From: an uncultured bacterium
GTDB lineage: Bacteria; Verrucomicrobiota; Kiritimatiellia; RFP12; CAIWXQ01
DNA: 64,000 nucleotides
NCBI GenBank assembly: GCA_903916675.1
Contig: CAIWXQ010000048.1
Location: 1 to 64,000 of the forward strand
Direction of reading: 5' to 3'
Part shown: positions 54,514 through 63,629 of the stretch, in pieces
How the letters are laid out: every line of letters starts with the position of its first letter
Position numbering within the stretch: the stretch's first letter is position 1
The notes under the pieces: generated by a model
What the model saw: the letters and a program-made list of their open reading frames with translations, nothing else
Told to the model about the DNA's origin: nothing
Databases searched by the model: none
Made by a program: the position numbers and the translations under genes

Positions 54514-55748
54514 AGAATGTTTCCCTCCTGATCAAGCCCGCCTCCGCGGACTGTAATCTGCGCTGCGGTTATTGCTTTTACCTGCCCAAGGCTGAACTCT
54601 ATCCCGGCGCTGTACACCGCATGGACGAGCGTACGCTGGAGCGGCTGGTCGGCAGTTATCTGGCCCTGCCGCAGGAGACGCACACCTTTGGCTGGCAGGG
54701 CGGCGAGCCGACCCTGATGGGGTTGCCTTTTTTTCGACGCATGGTGGAACTGCAGACCGCGCTGGGGCAACCGGGCGCGAAAGTGGCCAACGGACTGCAG
54801 ACGAATGGCACACTGCTGGACGACGAATTTGCGTCTTTTCTGTCGGATTACCGCTTTTTGGTCGGCGTCAGTCTAGACGGTCCTGCCGCGCTGCATGATG
54901 CGGGACGATACACGGTCAGCGGGCAGGTGACGCATGCGCGAGTCTTGTCGGGGATCGAATGCCTGCGACGGCGGCGAGTCGAGTTCAACATCCTGACGCT
55001 GGTGACGCAAAATAATGCCGCGCGTCCCGCGGAGGTGTACGACTATCTGATAGCAAACGGGTTTTATTATCAGCAATATATCGAGTGCGTGAACTTCGCG
55101 GACAGCCCAACCGTGGCGCCCTTTGCCATCGACGGCCCGGAATGGGGTGAATTTCTCTGCGCCATTTTTGATCGCTGGTATCCGCGCGACGTGCAGAAAG
55201 TTTCCGTGCGGCTATTCGATGCGATACTGGCGCATCTGGTCGACGGCACTGCGAACACCTGCACGCACAGCGGCAATTGCCAATGCTATTTTCTTGTCGA
55301 ACACAATGGCGACATCTACCCCTGTGATTTTCATGTGCAGCCGGAATGGCGGCTGGGGAACCTGCATACGGATAGTTGGGCTGCTCTTTGGAACGGTCCG
55401 CGCTTTGCGCAGTTTGGCGCCCGGAAAACGCGGGAAGAAGAAACTCGCTGCGGCGGATGCCCATATCTGGCGATCTGCCTAGGGGATTGCCCAAAAAACC
55501 GTGGGAGCGACGTTTCCCGGCGCAGCCGGCTGTGCGAGGGTTGGCAGCGGTTTTACCGGCATACGTTGCCGCGATTTCAGGAACTGGCCGGGCAAATCCG
55601 CCGTGACCGGGAATTTGTCTGCTGTGAGATGAAACGCCGGCAACGTCTGGCAACGGCAAATATAGTTACGATACCCGGGCGAAATGCCCCCTGTACGTGT
55701 GGCAGCGGCCGAAAATTCAAAGCTTGCTGCGGACGCTGGCTGCGGTAG
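54510..55748 (+). CDS. Anaerobic sulfatase-maturating radical SAM enzyme with SEC-C tail
   Basis: The 412-residue protein has the radical SAM motif CNLRCGYCFY (C-x3-C-x2-C) near residue 15, then FGWQGGEPTLMG, and SPASM-type cysteines near the C-terminus (CQCYFLVEHNGDIYPCDF, CGGCPYLAICLGDCPKN). This is the anSME arrangement, which converts Cys or Ser to formylglycine in sulfatases under anaerobic conditions. A C-terminal SEC-C zinc motif (GRNAPCTCGSGRKFKACCG) is added, as in SecA. No sulfatase gene is in the window. Confidence 0.93.
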   Translation: MKNVSLLIKPASADCNLRCGYCFYLPKAELYPGAVHRMDERTLERLVGSYLALPQETHTFGWQGGEPTLMGLPFFRRMVELQTALGQPGAKVANGLQTNGTLLDDEFASFLSDYRFLVGVSLDGPAALHDAGRYTVSGQVTHARVLSGIECLRRRRVEFNILTLVTQNNAARPAEVYDYLIANGFYYQQYIECVNFADSPTVAPFAIDGPEWGEFLCAIFDRWYPRDVQKVSVRLFDAILAHLVDGTANTCTHSGNCQCYFLVEHNGDIYPCDFHVQPEWRLGNLHTDSWAALWNGPRFAQFGARKTREEETRCGGCPYLAICLGDCPKNRGSDVSRRSRLCEGWQRFYRHTLPRFQELAGQIRRDREFVCCEMKRRQRLATANIVTIPGRNAPCTCGSGRKFKACCGRWLR

Positions 55749-55829
55749 CCGATTTTGTGCGATCTTCAACGCATCCACCAAGCCCTAGTGTAGATTAGTT
55801 GTCATAACATATATTATGCGACGTTATAG

Positions 55830-55858
55830 AAAGCCTTTCTTGGCGGGCTTTGGAAAGG
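55830..55858. terminator. Possible terminator between convergent genes
   Basis: AAAGCC (55830-55835) can pair with GGCTTT (55846-55851), or CCTTTC (55834-55839) with GAAAGG (55853-55858). It lies between the convergent anSME and hydG genes, but the stems are short and no T-tract is clear. Confidence 0.3.
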
Positions 55859-55890
55859 ATTTGAACAGATTCTGAACAACCGCCGCTGGT

Positions 55891-57405
55891 TTAGAAGAAA
55901 ATATCGCGCTCGCCGGCTGAAATTCGGTCGTAGGCATCCTGGACAGTTGGATAAAGCTTCGGCAACTGCTGGCGGATCTCCTCCAATTCGCGCTGCAGCA
56001 GCGGCTCGCAGAGCGTCAGCGACTGCGGGTTGGCAAAGTCATCGAGCCACTCGCGGAAAGTCAGTACCGCGTTGACCTTGCAAAACTTGCCTTCCTTGCC
56101 GGTCTTTAAGGCATCCATGATACAGCCGCCGGTCCGGCCGCAGCGGTAGCCGGCCGTGCAGAACGAAGTAATGGTCCCCTGCCTTGCCAGATCGCAAACC
56201 AGTTCATCCAGCGACCGGGTGTCGCCTAAAATAAACTGCTGTCCGTCGATTTCCTGCGTTTCAGAGAATCGTGCGTAGGCACCAATGCCGACCCGCGAAC
56301 CGGCGTCCATCTGCGTGCAGCCACGACGCACCGCCTCGCGCCGCACATCTTCACGCTCACGTGCCGTGATGATCATGCCGCTGTACGGCACCGACAGCCG
56401 CAACACGGTAATGGCGTGCAAAAAATCCGCGTCGCTGACCAGCCATGGCGATTTCGTGGCCAATGGCGCAGCGCTGGCCGGTTGCAGCCGCGGGAACGAA
56501 ATGGTGTGCGGACCGATGCGGAACCGCGCCTCCAGTTCGCGGGCATGATGCACCAAGGCCAACACCTCGAACCGCCAGTCATACAAGCCGAACAGCACAC
56601 CGATGCCTACATCGTCCACACCCGCCTCCAGTGCACGATGCATGCAGGTCAGGCGCCAGCGGTAGTCGGATTTCGGCGTGTTACCGGGGTGCATCCGGCG
56701 GTAACTGTCGTGGTGATAGGTTTCCTGAAAGACCTGGAACGTGCCAATACCCGCCCCTTTCAGCAGCCGCAGGTCCTCGATCGGCATGGGGGCCACGTTC
56801 AAGTTGACACGCCGGATTTGCGCCACGCCCCGGCGCGTGCGGACCTGCGTGCCGTAAATTGTCCGCAACGCATCGAGCAAATAATCCGTGGAGCTCTCCG
56901 GATGTTCGCCGCAGTCGAGAATCAGCCGCTTGTGTCCAATCCCGCCGGCCAGCACCTCGCACTCGCGGCGGATATCCTCCATCCCGAGGTGCGTGCGGCA
57001 CTGCTGTTGGTTGTCGGTGCTGAACCCGCAGTACAGGCAGCGGTTGAGGCATGGATTGCTGATATAGAGCGGCGCAAAGGTCACAATGCGGTTGTCGTAG
57101 ACCTTGTGTTTCACCTGCCAGGCCGCCTCGACCATCTCCGCCTGGAGGCCTGGCGCGGTCACGCGCAGCAGCGTGGCCGTCTCCTCTGGTGTCAGCGTCT
57201 CGATAGCCAGCGACTTGGCCAGAATGTCGCGCACGCATTGCGGATCGGGTTCGCCAGTCGTAGCCAGCAGCGCCTGGATGGCGTCGTCGGGAATAAAATC
57301 GCGGTCGTTCGCCAGATACTTGTCGATCTGGTCGTGCCGGATGAAGTGCGCGCAATAGTCGCTTTCGTTGTCGAACATGCGTTGGTTGGCGGCAGTCGTT
57401 GTCAT
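55891..57405 (-). CDS. hydG: [FeFe]-hydrogenase maturase HydG
   Basis: The 504-residue radical SAM enzyme cleaves tyrosine to make CO and cyanide for the hydrogenase H-cluster. It has the N-terminal CX3CX2C motif NPCLNRCLYCGFS, GGIGHKRLILDCGEHPES, and the C-terminal second-cluster cysteines CTAGYRCGRTGGCIM. It is close to typical HydG length. HydE, HydF and hydrogenase subunits are not in the window. I used the ATG at 57405. It implies an anaerobic, hydrogen-metabolising cell. Confidence 0.94.
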   Translation of the reverse strand: MTTTAANQRMFDNESDYCAHFIRHDQIDKYLANDRDFIPDDAIQALLATTGEPDPQCVRDILAKSLAIETLTPEETATLLRVTAPGLQAEMVEAAWQVKHKVYDNRIVTFAPLYISNPCLNRCLYCGFSTDNQQQCRTHLGMEDIRRECEVLAGGIGHKRLILDCGEHPESSTDYLLDALRTIYGTQVRTRRGVAQIRRVNLNVAPMPIEDLRLLKGAGIGTFQVFQETYHHDSYRRMHPGNTPKSDYRWRLTCMHRALEAGVDDVGIGVLFGLYDWRFEVLALVHHARELEARFRIGPHTISFPRLQPASAAPLATKSPWLVSDADFLHAITVLRLSVPYSGMIITAREREDVRREAVRRGCTQMDAGSRVGIGAYARFSETQEIDGQQFILGDTRSLDELVCDLARQGTITSFCTAGYRCGRTGGCIMDALKTGKEGKFCKVNAVLTFREWLDDFANPQSLTLCEPLLQRELEEIRQQLPKLYPTVQDAYDRISAGERDIFF

Positions 57406-57537
57406 GGCAGGAAGAAGTCTCAGGGTTTTCGACGGCAAAAATAATCATACCACAGATTTGGCTTGGACCGCATTCCAACCCGTGTGCTAAAGTTCCTCGC
57501 ACGTGCCCGGCATTTCGCACGCAAAGGAGCCTTTGTC

Positions 57538-58650
57538 ATGAAAATATCAGCCAAGACCCGCGTCGGCATTGTCGGCTGCGGCGTCATTAGCGGCATCTAT
57601 GTCAAGAACTGCCAGCAGGTTTTCCGCAACCTGGAAGTCATCGCCTGTGCCGACCTGATTCACCCGCGGGCCGAGGCGTGCGCAAAGGAATACGGCGTGC
57701 CGCAGGTGTTGTCGATTCAGGAGCTGCTAGCTTCGCCGGACGTGGACATCGTGCTGAACCTCACGCCACCCAAGGCGCATGCCGCGCTGGCGCTGGCCGC
57801 GCTGCGCGCCGGCAAGCACATCTACGGCGAGAAACCCCTCGCCACCTGCCTCGAGGACGGCAGCAAGGTGCTGGAGGCTGCCCGTCGCCGCGCGCTGCGC
57901 GTCGGCAGCGCGCCGGACACGTTCCTGGGCGCTGGACTGCAGACCTGTCGCAAGCTGATTGACGACGGCTGGATTGGCAAGCCCATCGCCGCCACCGCGT
58001 TCATGCTGAACCATGGGCCTGAGAGCTGGCACCCGGACCCTGCTTTCTTTTACCAGTTCGGTGGTGGGCCGATGCTCGACATGGGCCCCTACTACCTCAC
58101 CGCGTTGGTGAACCTGATCGGTCCGATCCGGCGCGTCACCGGCTCCTCGCGTGCATCGTTCCCCACCCGCCTGATCACCAGTGAACCCAGATTTGGGCAG
58201 CGGCTCAAGGTCGAAACCCCGACGCACCTGTCCGGCGTGCTCGACTTCGCCAACGGCGCAGTCGGCACCATTGTCACCAGCTTCGACGTGTGGGGGCATC
58301 ACCTCCTCTGCATCGAGATTCATGGCAGCGAAGGGTCCCTGCAGGTGCCGGACCCCAACACCTTCGGCGGCGAGATCAAGATCCGGCGCGCGGACGCCAA
58401 GGAGTGGCAACCGGTGCCGCACACCCACGGCAACGCGGAGAACAACCGCGGGATCGGCCTGGCAGACATGGCCCACGCCATCGCCACACGCCGCCCACAC
58501 CGCGCCAGCGGCGACCTTGCCTATCATGTTCTCGATGTGATGCTTGCTTTCCAGGACGCCTCTGACACCGGCCACCATGTGGAGATCGAAAGCGCCTGCA
58601 CACGCCCTGCGCCGCTGCCGCTCGGCCTGCGAACCGGCGAAGTGGGCTGA
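57538..58650 (+). CDS. Gfo/Idh/MocA-family oxidoreductase
   Basis: The 370-residue protein has the NAD(P)-binding Rossmann start RVGIVGCGVISGIYVKN, the EKPLA motif (GEKPLATCLEDG) and a C-terminal alpha/beta domain with GGGPMLDMGPYYLTALVNLI. Such enzymes act on sugars or inositol; the substrate is unknown. AAAGGAG lies 9 bases before the ATG at 57538. It is divergent from hydG. These genes are common in sugar-degrading PVC bacteria. Confidence 0.93.
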   Translation: MKISAKTRVGIVGCGVISGIYVKNCQQVFRNLEVIACADLIHPRAEACAKEYGVPQVLSIQELLASPDVDIVLNLTPPKAHAALALAALRAGKHIYGEKPLATCLEDGSKVLEAARRRALRVGSAPDTFLGAGLQTCRKLIDDGWIGKPIAATAFMLNHGPESWHPDPAFFYQFGGGPMLDMGPYYLTALVNLIGPIRRVTGSSRASFPTRLITSEPRFGQRLKVETPTHLSGVLDFANGAVGTIVTSFDVWGHHLLCIEIHGSEGSLQVPDPNTFGGEIKIRRADAKEWQPVPHTHGNAENNRGIGLADMAHAIATRRPHRASGDLAYHVLDVMLAFQDASDTGHHVEIESACTRPAPLPLGLRTGEVG

Positions 58651-58724
58651 CCGTTCGGAAAAATTTTCCGCCCGGTGTAAGATTCCCCGGCGCAACTGCA
58701 TATCATTGAGCAGGAGACCTGCTC

Positions 58725-60185
58725 ATGAAAGCTGTTGTGCCCTTTGCCGCGCCGGCCCGGACATTTTCAGTTCCGTATGCCGCACTGTGTCCCTCGGCCC
58801 AGCGCGGGGTCTGCGAGCCTGACGGCTGCTACCAGACTGGGTTTCACTGGACTGAACGCCATCTGCAATGCGTCTGGTTCGACGACCGCTTGCGCCCCTC
58901 GCGTTTGCTGACGACCGAGGGCGAACAGGTCCACGTTGAATCGCCCGGTCGTTGGAATCTGGAGGCGGGGCCGGATTTTCTCGACGCGGCCTTGCTGATC
59001 GGCAGCGAGCGCCGTCGCGTGGTCGGCGACGTTGAAATCCACGTGCGCCCGTTGGATTGGGAACGGCACCGGCACAACCGCGAGGGGCTTTACCGACACG
59101 TCGCGCTACATGTGACCTACTTCGCCACGCCGCCCCTGGCGCACCCCATCGCCTGTGGCATTCTGCAACTTCCCCTGACTGACGCCCTGACAGCCATGCC
59201 GGCCTTCTGCTTCGATGATATCGACGTCGCCGCGTATCCGCATGCCACACTGCCACTGACACCGCGTCCCTGCGAACTGGCATTGCGCGACACACACGAG
59301 CGCTGGCGACCGCTCCTGGCGACGGCCGGCCGGCACCGGATCGAAATCAAGGCGCAGCGCCTGCGCACACGGCTGGCGCGCATACAGGACCGCGAGCAAT
59401 TGCTGTATGAGGAGGTCATGGCCGCCCTGGGCTACAAGCACAACGCCGCCACATTCCGCCGTTTGGCGCAATTCGTTCCGCTTTGCGCATGGGCGGCAGA
59501 CACTACACGCGAGCAAAGCTATGCGCGGCTGCTAGGCACCGCCGGATGGTTACCAGACGTGGACTTGGCTGTTGACGAGGAAACATGCCGTTTCGTCCGT
59601 TCGCTCTGGGACCATTGGTGGCGTAATCCGACTCCGACGTTCGAGGATGGCCCTCTTGCGCTGATCCGGCACGCCACACGGCCCGCAAACGCGCCAACAC
59701 GCCGGCTGGCAACCGCCGCTGCTCTTTTTCACGGTGGCCCGCGGCTCGCGGCCGCCCTGCTGGCTGTTCCACGCAACCCGCCAGCACGATGGTTCGCGCA
59801 CGTCGCCGATCTGCTGAATGTCAGACTCGGCTGGGGATACTGGCAGTGGCATCTGACGATGACCAGCGCGCGGCAGCTATTCCCCACCGCACTGGTCGGC
59901 AAGCAACGCATGGCGGCGATCGTCGCCAACGTCGTGCTGCCTTTGCTGGCGACCGAGGGTGATTTTCCGGCGGAATTGGCCCGCAACCTGCCCCCGGAAG
60001 ATCTTTCGGCGCCGATGCGGGAGGCGGCCAATGTGCTTTTCAGCCGTGACCATAATCCGGCGCTGTATGCTGCGGCCGGGCTGGAGCAGCAGGGGCTTCT
60101 GCAGATCCACCATGATTTCTGCCTGAATGCCCGCACCGGCTGTGGCCATTGCGCGTTGGCGGAGGAGTTGGCGCAGCCCTATTGA
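58725..60185 (+). CDS. DUF2851-family protein
   Basis: The 486-residue protein matches DUF2851. It has GRWNLEAGPDFLDAALLIG near residue 75, GDVEIHVRPLDWERH, RHVALHVTYF, and the C-terminal cysteine motif IHHDFCLNARTGCGHCAL. The EIH and conserved Asp/His pattern suggests a nuclease-like fold, as the family is distantly linked to PD-(D/E)XK proteins, but the activity is not known. GAGCAGGAGA precedes the ATG. Confidence 0.85.
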   Translation: MKAVVPFAAPARTFSVPYAALCPSAQRGVCEPDGCYQTGFHWTERHLQCVWFDDRLRPSRLLTTEGEQVHVESPGRWNLEAGPDFLDAALLIGSERRRVVGDVEIHVRPLDWERHRHNREGLYRHVALHVTYFATPPLAHPIACGILQLPLTDALTAMPAFCFDDIDVAAYPHATLPLTPRPCELALRDTHERWRPLLATAGRHRIEIKAQRLRTRLARIQDREQLLYEEVMAALGYKHNAATFRRLAQFVPLCAWAADTTREQSYARLLGTAGWLPDVDLAVDEETCRFVRSLWDHWWRNPTPTFEDGPLALIRHATRPANAPTRRLATAAALFHGGPRLAAALLAVPRNPPARWFAHVADLLNVRLGWGYWQWHLTMTSARQLFPTALVGKQRMAAIVANVVLPLLATEGDFPAELARNLPPEDLSAPMREAANVLFSRDHNPALYAAAGLEQQGLLQIHHDFCLNARTGCGHCALAEELAQPY

Positions 60186-60207
60186 CGCAGGCTTGCCTGC
60201 AGGTCAA

Positions 60208-60945
60208 TCAGGATGTAATCTTCCGCTGTTTCGCGGCCCAGTCCGCCTGGCGGGCCATGCCCATCAGAATGTGGACGTCGTCCACCGTAAGCGCGCCACG
60301 CGCAAAAATGCGCTGAACTCCCTGCATCATATGATCGGCCTTGTCCTGTTCCATGAACCCGATTTCAAGCAGGAGTTGACGCCACATTTTCATCATTTGG
60401 TTGCGGTGGCCAGCGGGCGCCAGGTCCGATTTTTCCTGCGGCGGTTCGTAGCTCCCCAGCGCCAGAAATAGCTCGTAGCAGCAGACCATGACCGCCTGGG
60501 CCAGATTAAGGGAGACATAGTCGTTTGCCGTGGGGACCCGCATCAGGTGCGTACAGACACCGATTTCTTCGTTGAACAACCCCTTGTCTTCTCGGCCGAA
60601 CAACAGTGCCACCTTCCCCTGCCCCGCCAAACAAATCAACTCCGGCGCGCTCTCGTGCGGTGTGCGTACGTGCTGCCGGTAGAGTCCGAGGCGTGCTGTC
60701 GTGCCAACCACCGCCACGCAGTCGTCGATCGCCTCTGTCAGGGTGGCCACCTCGCGACGTTTTTTCAGCAGATCATACGCATGACAGGCCAGACGTTCGC
60801 CCTCCTCCCATCCGTCAACAATCTGCGGCGCGACCAGGAACAGTTCGCGCACCCCCATATTGGCCATGGCACGGCTGATCGAGCCGACATTGCCCGAATA
60901 CAACGGCTCAACAAGCACAATGCGAATGTTGGATAGATCAGTCAT
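60208..60945 (-). CDS. trmJ: tRNA (cytidine/uridine-2'-O-)-methyltransferase TrmJ-like
   Basis: The 245-residue SPOUT methyltransferase has the N-terminal IRIVLVEPLYSGNVGSISRA, the knot motif VALLFGREDKGL and YVSLNLAQAVMVCCYELF. The C-terminal extension of about 80 residues fits TrmJ, which methylates position 32 in the anticodon loop. The start at 60945 (MTDLSNIRIV) is right for the family; a longer frame upstream is not. Confidence 0.92.
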   Translation of the reverse strand: MTDLSNIRIVLVEPLYSGNVGSISRAMANMGVRELFLVAPQIVDGWEEGERLACHAYDLLKKRREVATLTEAIDDCVAVVGTTARLGLYRQHVRTPHESAPELICLAGQGKVALLFGREDKGLFNEEIGVCTHLMRVPTANDYVSLNLAQAVMVCCYELFLALGSYEPPQEKSDLAPAGHRNQMMKMWRQLLLEIGFMEQDKADHMMQGVQRIFARGALTVDDVHILMGMARQADWAAKQRKITS

Positions 60946-61093
60946 GACAGGAACCCGGACGGCAAAGCGGGAAACGGCTTGATTGAAGCACACGCAAAAC
61001 CTTTGCTGCAACCTGTTTCGTGCCTGTATGCGGTAATTTTTGTTCAAATATTGTAATGAACGCTCTGCTGGCATCTCCTGCGGCCATTTCACA

Positions 61094-61122
61094 TTGACCC
61101 TATCCAATCGGCCTGCTATTGT
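61094..61122 (+). promoter_or_regulatory. Sigma-70-type promoter before small basic ORF and tRNA-Cys
   Basis: TTGACC (61094-61099) and TATTGT (61117-61122) are separated by exactly 17 bases. The predicted start near 61129 is only four bases before the ATG of the small ORF at 61133 and about 120 bases before tRNA-Cys. Confidence 0.7.
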
Positions 61123-61132
61123 ACCGGCCGAT

Positions 61133-61228
61133 ATGGGACAACAACTGAGAAAGCGTGTGAAGCGTGCCCGTCGCCTTCGTCGCGACAAGCGTCTGAAGGC
61201 CCGTTGTCGCGCCAACATGAAGAAGTAA
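61133..61228 (+). CDS. Very small basic protein (31 residues)
   Basis: The peptide starts MGQQLRKRVKRARRLRRDKR and has about 14 basic residues in 31. It resembles the tiny basic ribosome- or RNA-binding proteins found in PVC genomes, but I cannot name a family. The promoter starts almost at the ATG, so translation would be leaderless or nearly so. It precedes tRNA-Cys by 19 bases and may be co-transcribed with it. It could also be a non-coding part of the tRNA precursor. Confidence 0.5.
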   Translation: MGQQLRKRVKRARRLRRDKRLKARCRANMKK

Positions 61229-61247
61229 CCGGCGCAGCGGTCCGAGT

Positions 61248-61321
61248 GGCGCGATGGCCGAGCGGTTAGGCAGAGGTCTGCAAAACCTCGTACAGCGGTT
61301 CAACTCCGCTTCGCGCCTCCA
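61248..61321 (+). tRNA. tRNA-Cys (anticodon GCA)
   Basis: Acceptor GGCGCGA pairs with TCGCGCC, discriminator T (U73, the main Cys identity base) and an encoded CCA follow. The anticodon arm GAGGT-CTGCAAA-ACCTC reads GCA. The T-arm AGCGG-TTCAACT-CCGCT is canonical. Length 74 bases. Confidence 0.97.
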
Positions 61322-61407
61322 TCCTGAAAACCCTGTCACGCTTGTGCCTATTTGTATTTCTGGCCATGCTCGGCATTCGCACGGCATGGCTGGATACTGC
61401 CCCTGAC

Positions 61408-61815
61408 CTATTCTGCCTGCGTGTCCGGGAGCGCAGAGGGATTCCGAATATGTTGTTCCATGAGCAATCCGGTCCGTTTCTGAATCGCATTATCAACCAT
61501 GTCTACCTTGGCTTTTGCTTCGGCGCTAGCATTTTTGACCTCTGCCGTGCGCGCTACGAATTCGGCTTTTCGCGTCGTGCGTTGTTCGGCCTCGATCTGC
61601 GCGCGAAGCTGCGCCAGTTCCGCGTCCCGTGCCAGCTGGATGGCAACCCATTTGTCCCGTTCGGCCATCATGGACTTGATCGAGCGGTTCTCCGTGACGT
61701 AATTCGGCAGCGCAAGCTCCGTCCCGGCCTTCACCGGAGTGGTATTTGTTTGTGCGAACAAGGCTGGCGAGGTGAACATCTCGACCAGGAAGAACCAACG
61801 AACCATGGATCTCAT
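61408..61815 (-). CDS. Exported coiled-coil protein
   Basis: The 135-residue protein has a signal peptide (MVRWFFLVEMFTSPALFA, likely cleavage before QTNTT). A charged, Ala-rich coiled coil runs from about 45 to 115 (MMAERDKWVAIQLARDAELA and on). No family is recognised. The ATG at 61815 has AAGGGAG upstream. Secreted helical proteins like this often bind the cell wall or outer membrane; nothing more can be said. Confidence 0.65.
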   Translation of the reverse strand: MRSMVRWFFLVEMFTSPALFAQTNTTPVKAGTELALPNYVTENRSIKSMMAERDKWVAIQLARDAELAQLRAQIEAEQRTTRKAEFVARTAEVKNASAEAKAKVDMVDNAIQKRTGLLMEQHIRNPSALPDTQAE

Positions 61816-61943
61816 GCTCCCATCTCCCTTTGTTCGGCATTAGCTACTTGAAATCTTCGAAACCCACGATCAAGCGACAGCCCTGTGTTCGAGTGTAGCG
61901 CAGCGTCTGCGGGAGTCATCAGCAGGGAAGCTACGGCGCCGAT

Positions 61944-63629
61944 TTACGAAAGTCTTCGGGCCTCGTCCGCATGACGGCTTCGCATGATCGCATCCAGCAG
62001 GACCAGTGCCAGCAGGATGGCCGCGGGCATAGCCAGCAACAGGTCGCCGCAGCGAGCATAGAGCGTAGGCAACGGCTGCTGCGGAACCGCCACGATCGCG
62101 GAAAACACGCCATCAAAAGCTGATGTGCGGCCATCGCACGTCAATACCTGCCTTCGGCCAACCGGGTCGATCGTGCAGCTGACACCAGTATTGGCGGCAC
62201 GCACAAGCGGGACGCCGTTCTCCACGCAGCGGAAGATGGCCTGCGCCATGTGCTGCTCCGGCTCAGGCGAACCGTTAAACCAGGCGTCGTTGGTCAGATT
62301 GACCAGCAGCCGTGCGCCACGGCGCACCGCCCGCCGCGCCAGCGGGGCCACCGTGTCCTCAAAACAAATCAGCGGACTAATTGCCAGTTCCTCCGCCGGC
62401 AAAGTGCCCTGGTGCGCGCTGCGTCGTGAAATACGCAAGATCGCGCTCTCCTTCCCTGCCGTGCAACTGAACCCGACCGGACAGAGCTTTTCGAGCACCG
62501 GGATCCAACGCGATCCGGGGATGTATTCGCCGAACGGGACCAGATGCTGCTTATGGTAGAGACCACGGACCGTGCCACGGGCGTCGAACAGCCAGGCGGC
62601 ATTATAGAAGCGCCGGTCCGCATAGCGCGGCAGCGAGCCGGGTTCGTATTCTACTACACCTGTCAGTAGCGGCCCCCCGGCGGCGCGCACACCATCGCGA
62701 ACCAGCGCGGCGGCAAAGGAATCGTACGGCAGGCTGCGCATCAGGGCCGTTTCCGGCCAGACGGTCAGGTCCGGAGCTGATTTCGCGGCCTCTGCGGTCA
62801 GGCGCAGTAATGTCTGCCGGACCGTCTCCTCGCTGTCATCGTCACGCTCGAAGATACAGGGCGCATTCGGCTGCACCAGCGCCACTCGCCAGATCGGCGC
62901 GAAAGCTGCCTGTGCCTGCCAGGCCAGCACACGATGCGCGCCCCAGCCCAACGCAAAAGCCAGCAGTGCCAGCGGCAGAAGAAACTCCGCACAGAGCATC
63001 CGCCAGCAATTGTACCCGCCGCGGCCGCGCAAAACTGTTGGAAGGTATTCTGTCAAGCTGGCCATCGCGCCGTTGGCCAGCAGGACGCAGAATGAGACCG
63101 CATACACGCCGCCCAAAGCCGCAGTCTGGATCATCGTCGGGGCATCAACCAGCGCGACGCCCAGAGCATGCCAGGGAAACCCGGTGAACAGGGTGCTGCG
63201 CAGGTATTCCGCGCCTACCCAGAGCAACGGCTCCAGCGAAACGACGGCCAGCAGGCGTAAGCCGGGTGTGCCCCGAGCACGGACCCACCGCCAGATCTGT
63301 GCCACGCTCGAGGCAAACAGTGCGGTATAGAGGGCGCAATACGCCGCCAGGGCCACATGGCCGAAGACCACCAGCGGCCAGGGGCCGTTGTTCTCGATCA
63401 GCCGCCAGAGCCAGGCCAGCGACAGAAGCCAGAAAATCAAACCGCTCAGCCATCCGATCCAGAAGGCTTGGCGCGGCGCGGCCTGACGAACCACCAGCAA
63501 AAGCGGAACCAGCGCAAACCAGACCAGGAACACACCCGCACGTGAAGGCGGAAACGCAAGCCAGAGCAGCACGGCTGACACAACCGCCGCCGCATGTGGA
63601 AGCGTAGCGATTTTGCGCGGCAGAATCAT
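61944..63629 (-). CDS. lnt: Apolipoprotein N-acyltransferase
   Basis: The 561-residue inner-membrane protein adds the third acyl chain to lipoproteins. It has about six N-terminal helices, then the periplasmic nitrilase domain with the Glu-Lys-Cys triad: WPETALM (Glu), the central Lys near [12 protein letters not shown], and PLICFEDTV (Cys). Length is near that of E. coli Lnt (512) with a longer loop. The ATG at 63629 overlaps the secA stop as ATGA, so the two genes are coupled. Confidence 0.93.
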   Translation of the reverse strand: MILPRKIATLPHAAAVVSAVLLWLAFPPSRAGVFLVWFALVPLLLVVRQAAPRQAFWIGWLSGLIFWLLSLAWLWRLIENNGPWPLVVFGHVALAAYCALYTALFASSVAQIWRWVRARGTPGLRLLAVVSLEPLLWVGAEYLRSTLFTGFPWHALGVALVDAPTMIQTAALGGVYAVSFCVLLANGAMASLTEYLPTVLRGRGGYNCWRMLCAEFLLPLALLAFALGWGAHRVLAWQAQAAFAPIWRVALVQPNAPCIFERDDDSEETVRQTLLRLTAEAAKSAPDLTVWPETALMRSLPYDSFAAALVRDGVRAAGGPLLTGVVEYEPGSLPRYADRRFYNAAWLFDARGTVRGLYHKQHLVPFGEYIPGSRWIPVLEKLCPVGFSCTAGKESAILRISRRSAHQGTLPAEELAISPLICFEDTVAPLARRAVRRGARLLVNLTNDAWFNGSPEPEQHMAQAIFRCVENGVPLVRAANTGVSCTIDPVGRRQVLTCDGRTSAFDGVFSAIVAVPQQPLPTLYARCGDLLLAMPAAILLALVLLDAIMRSRHADEARRLS

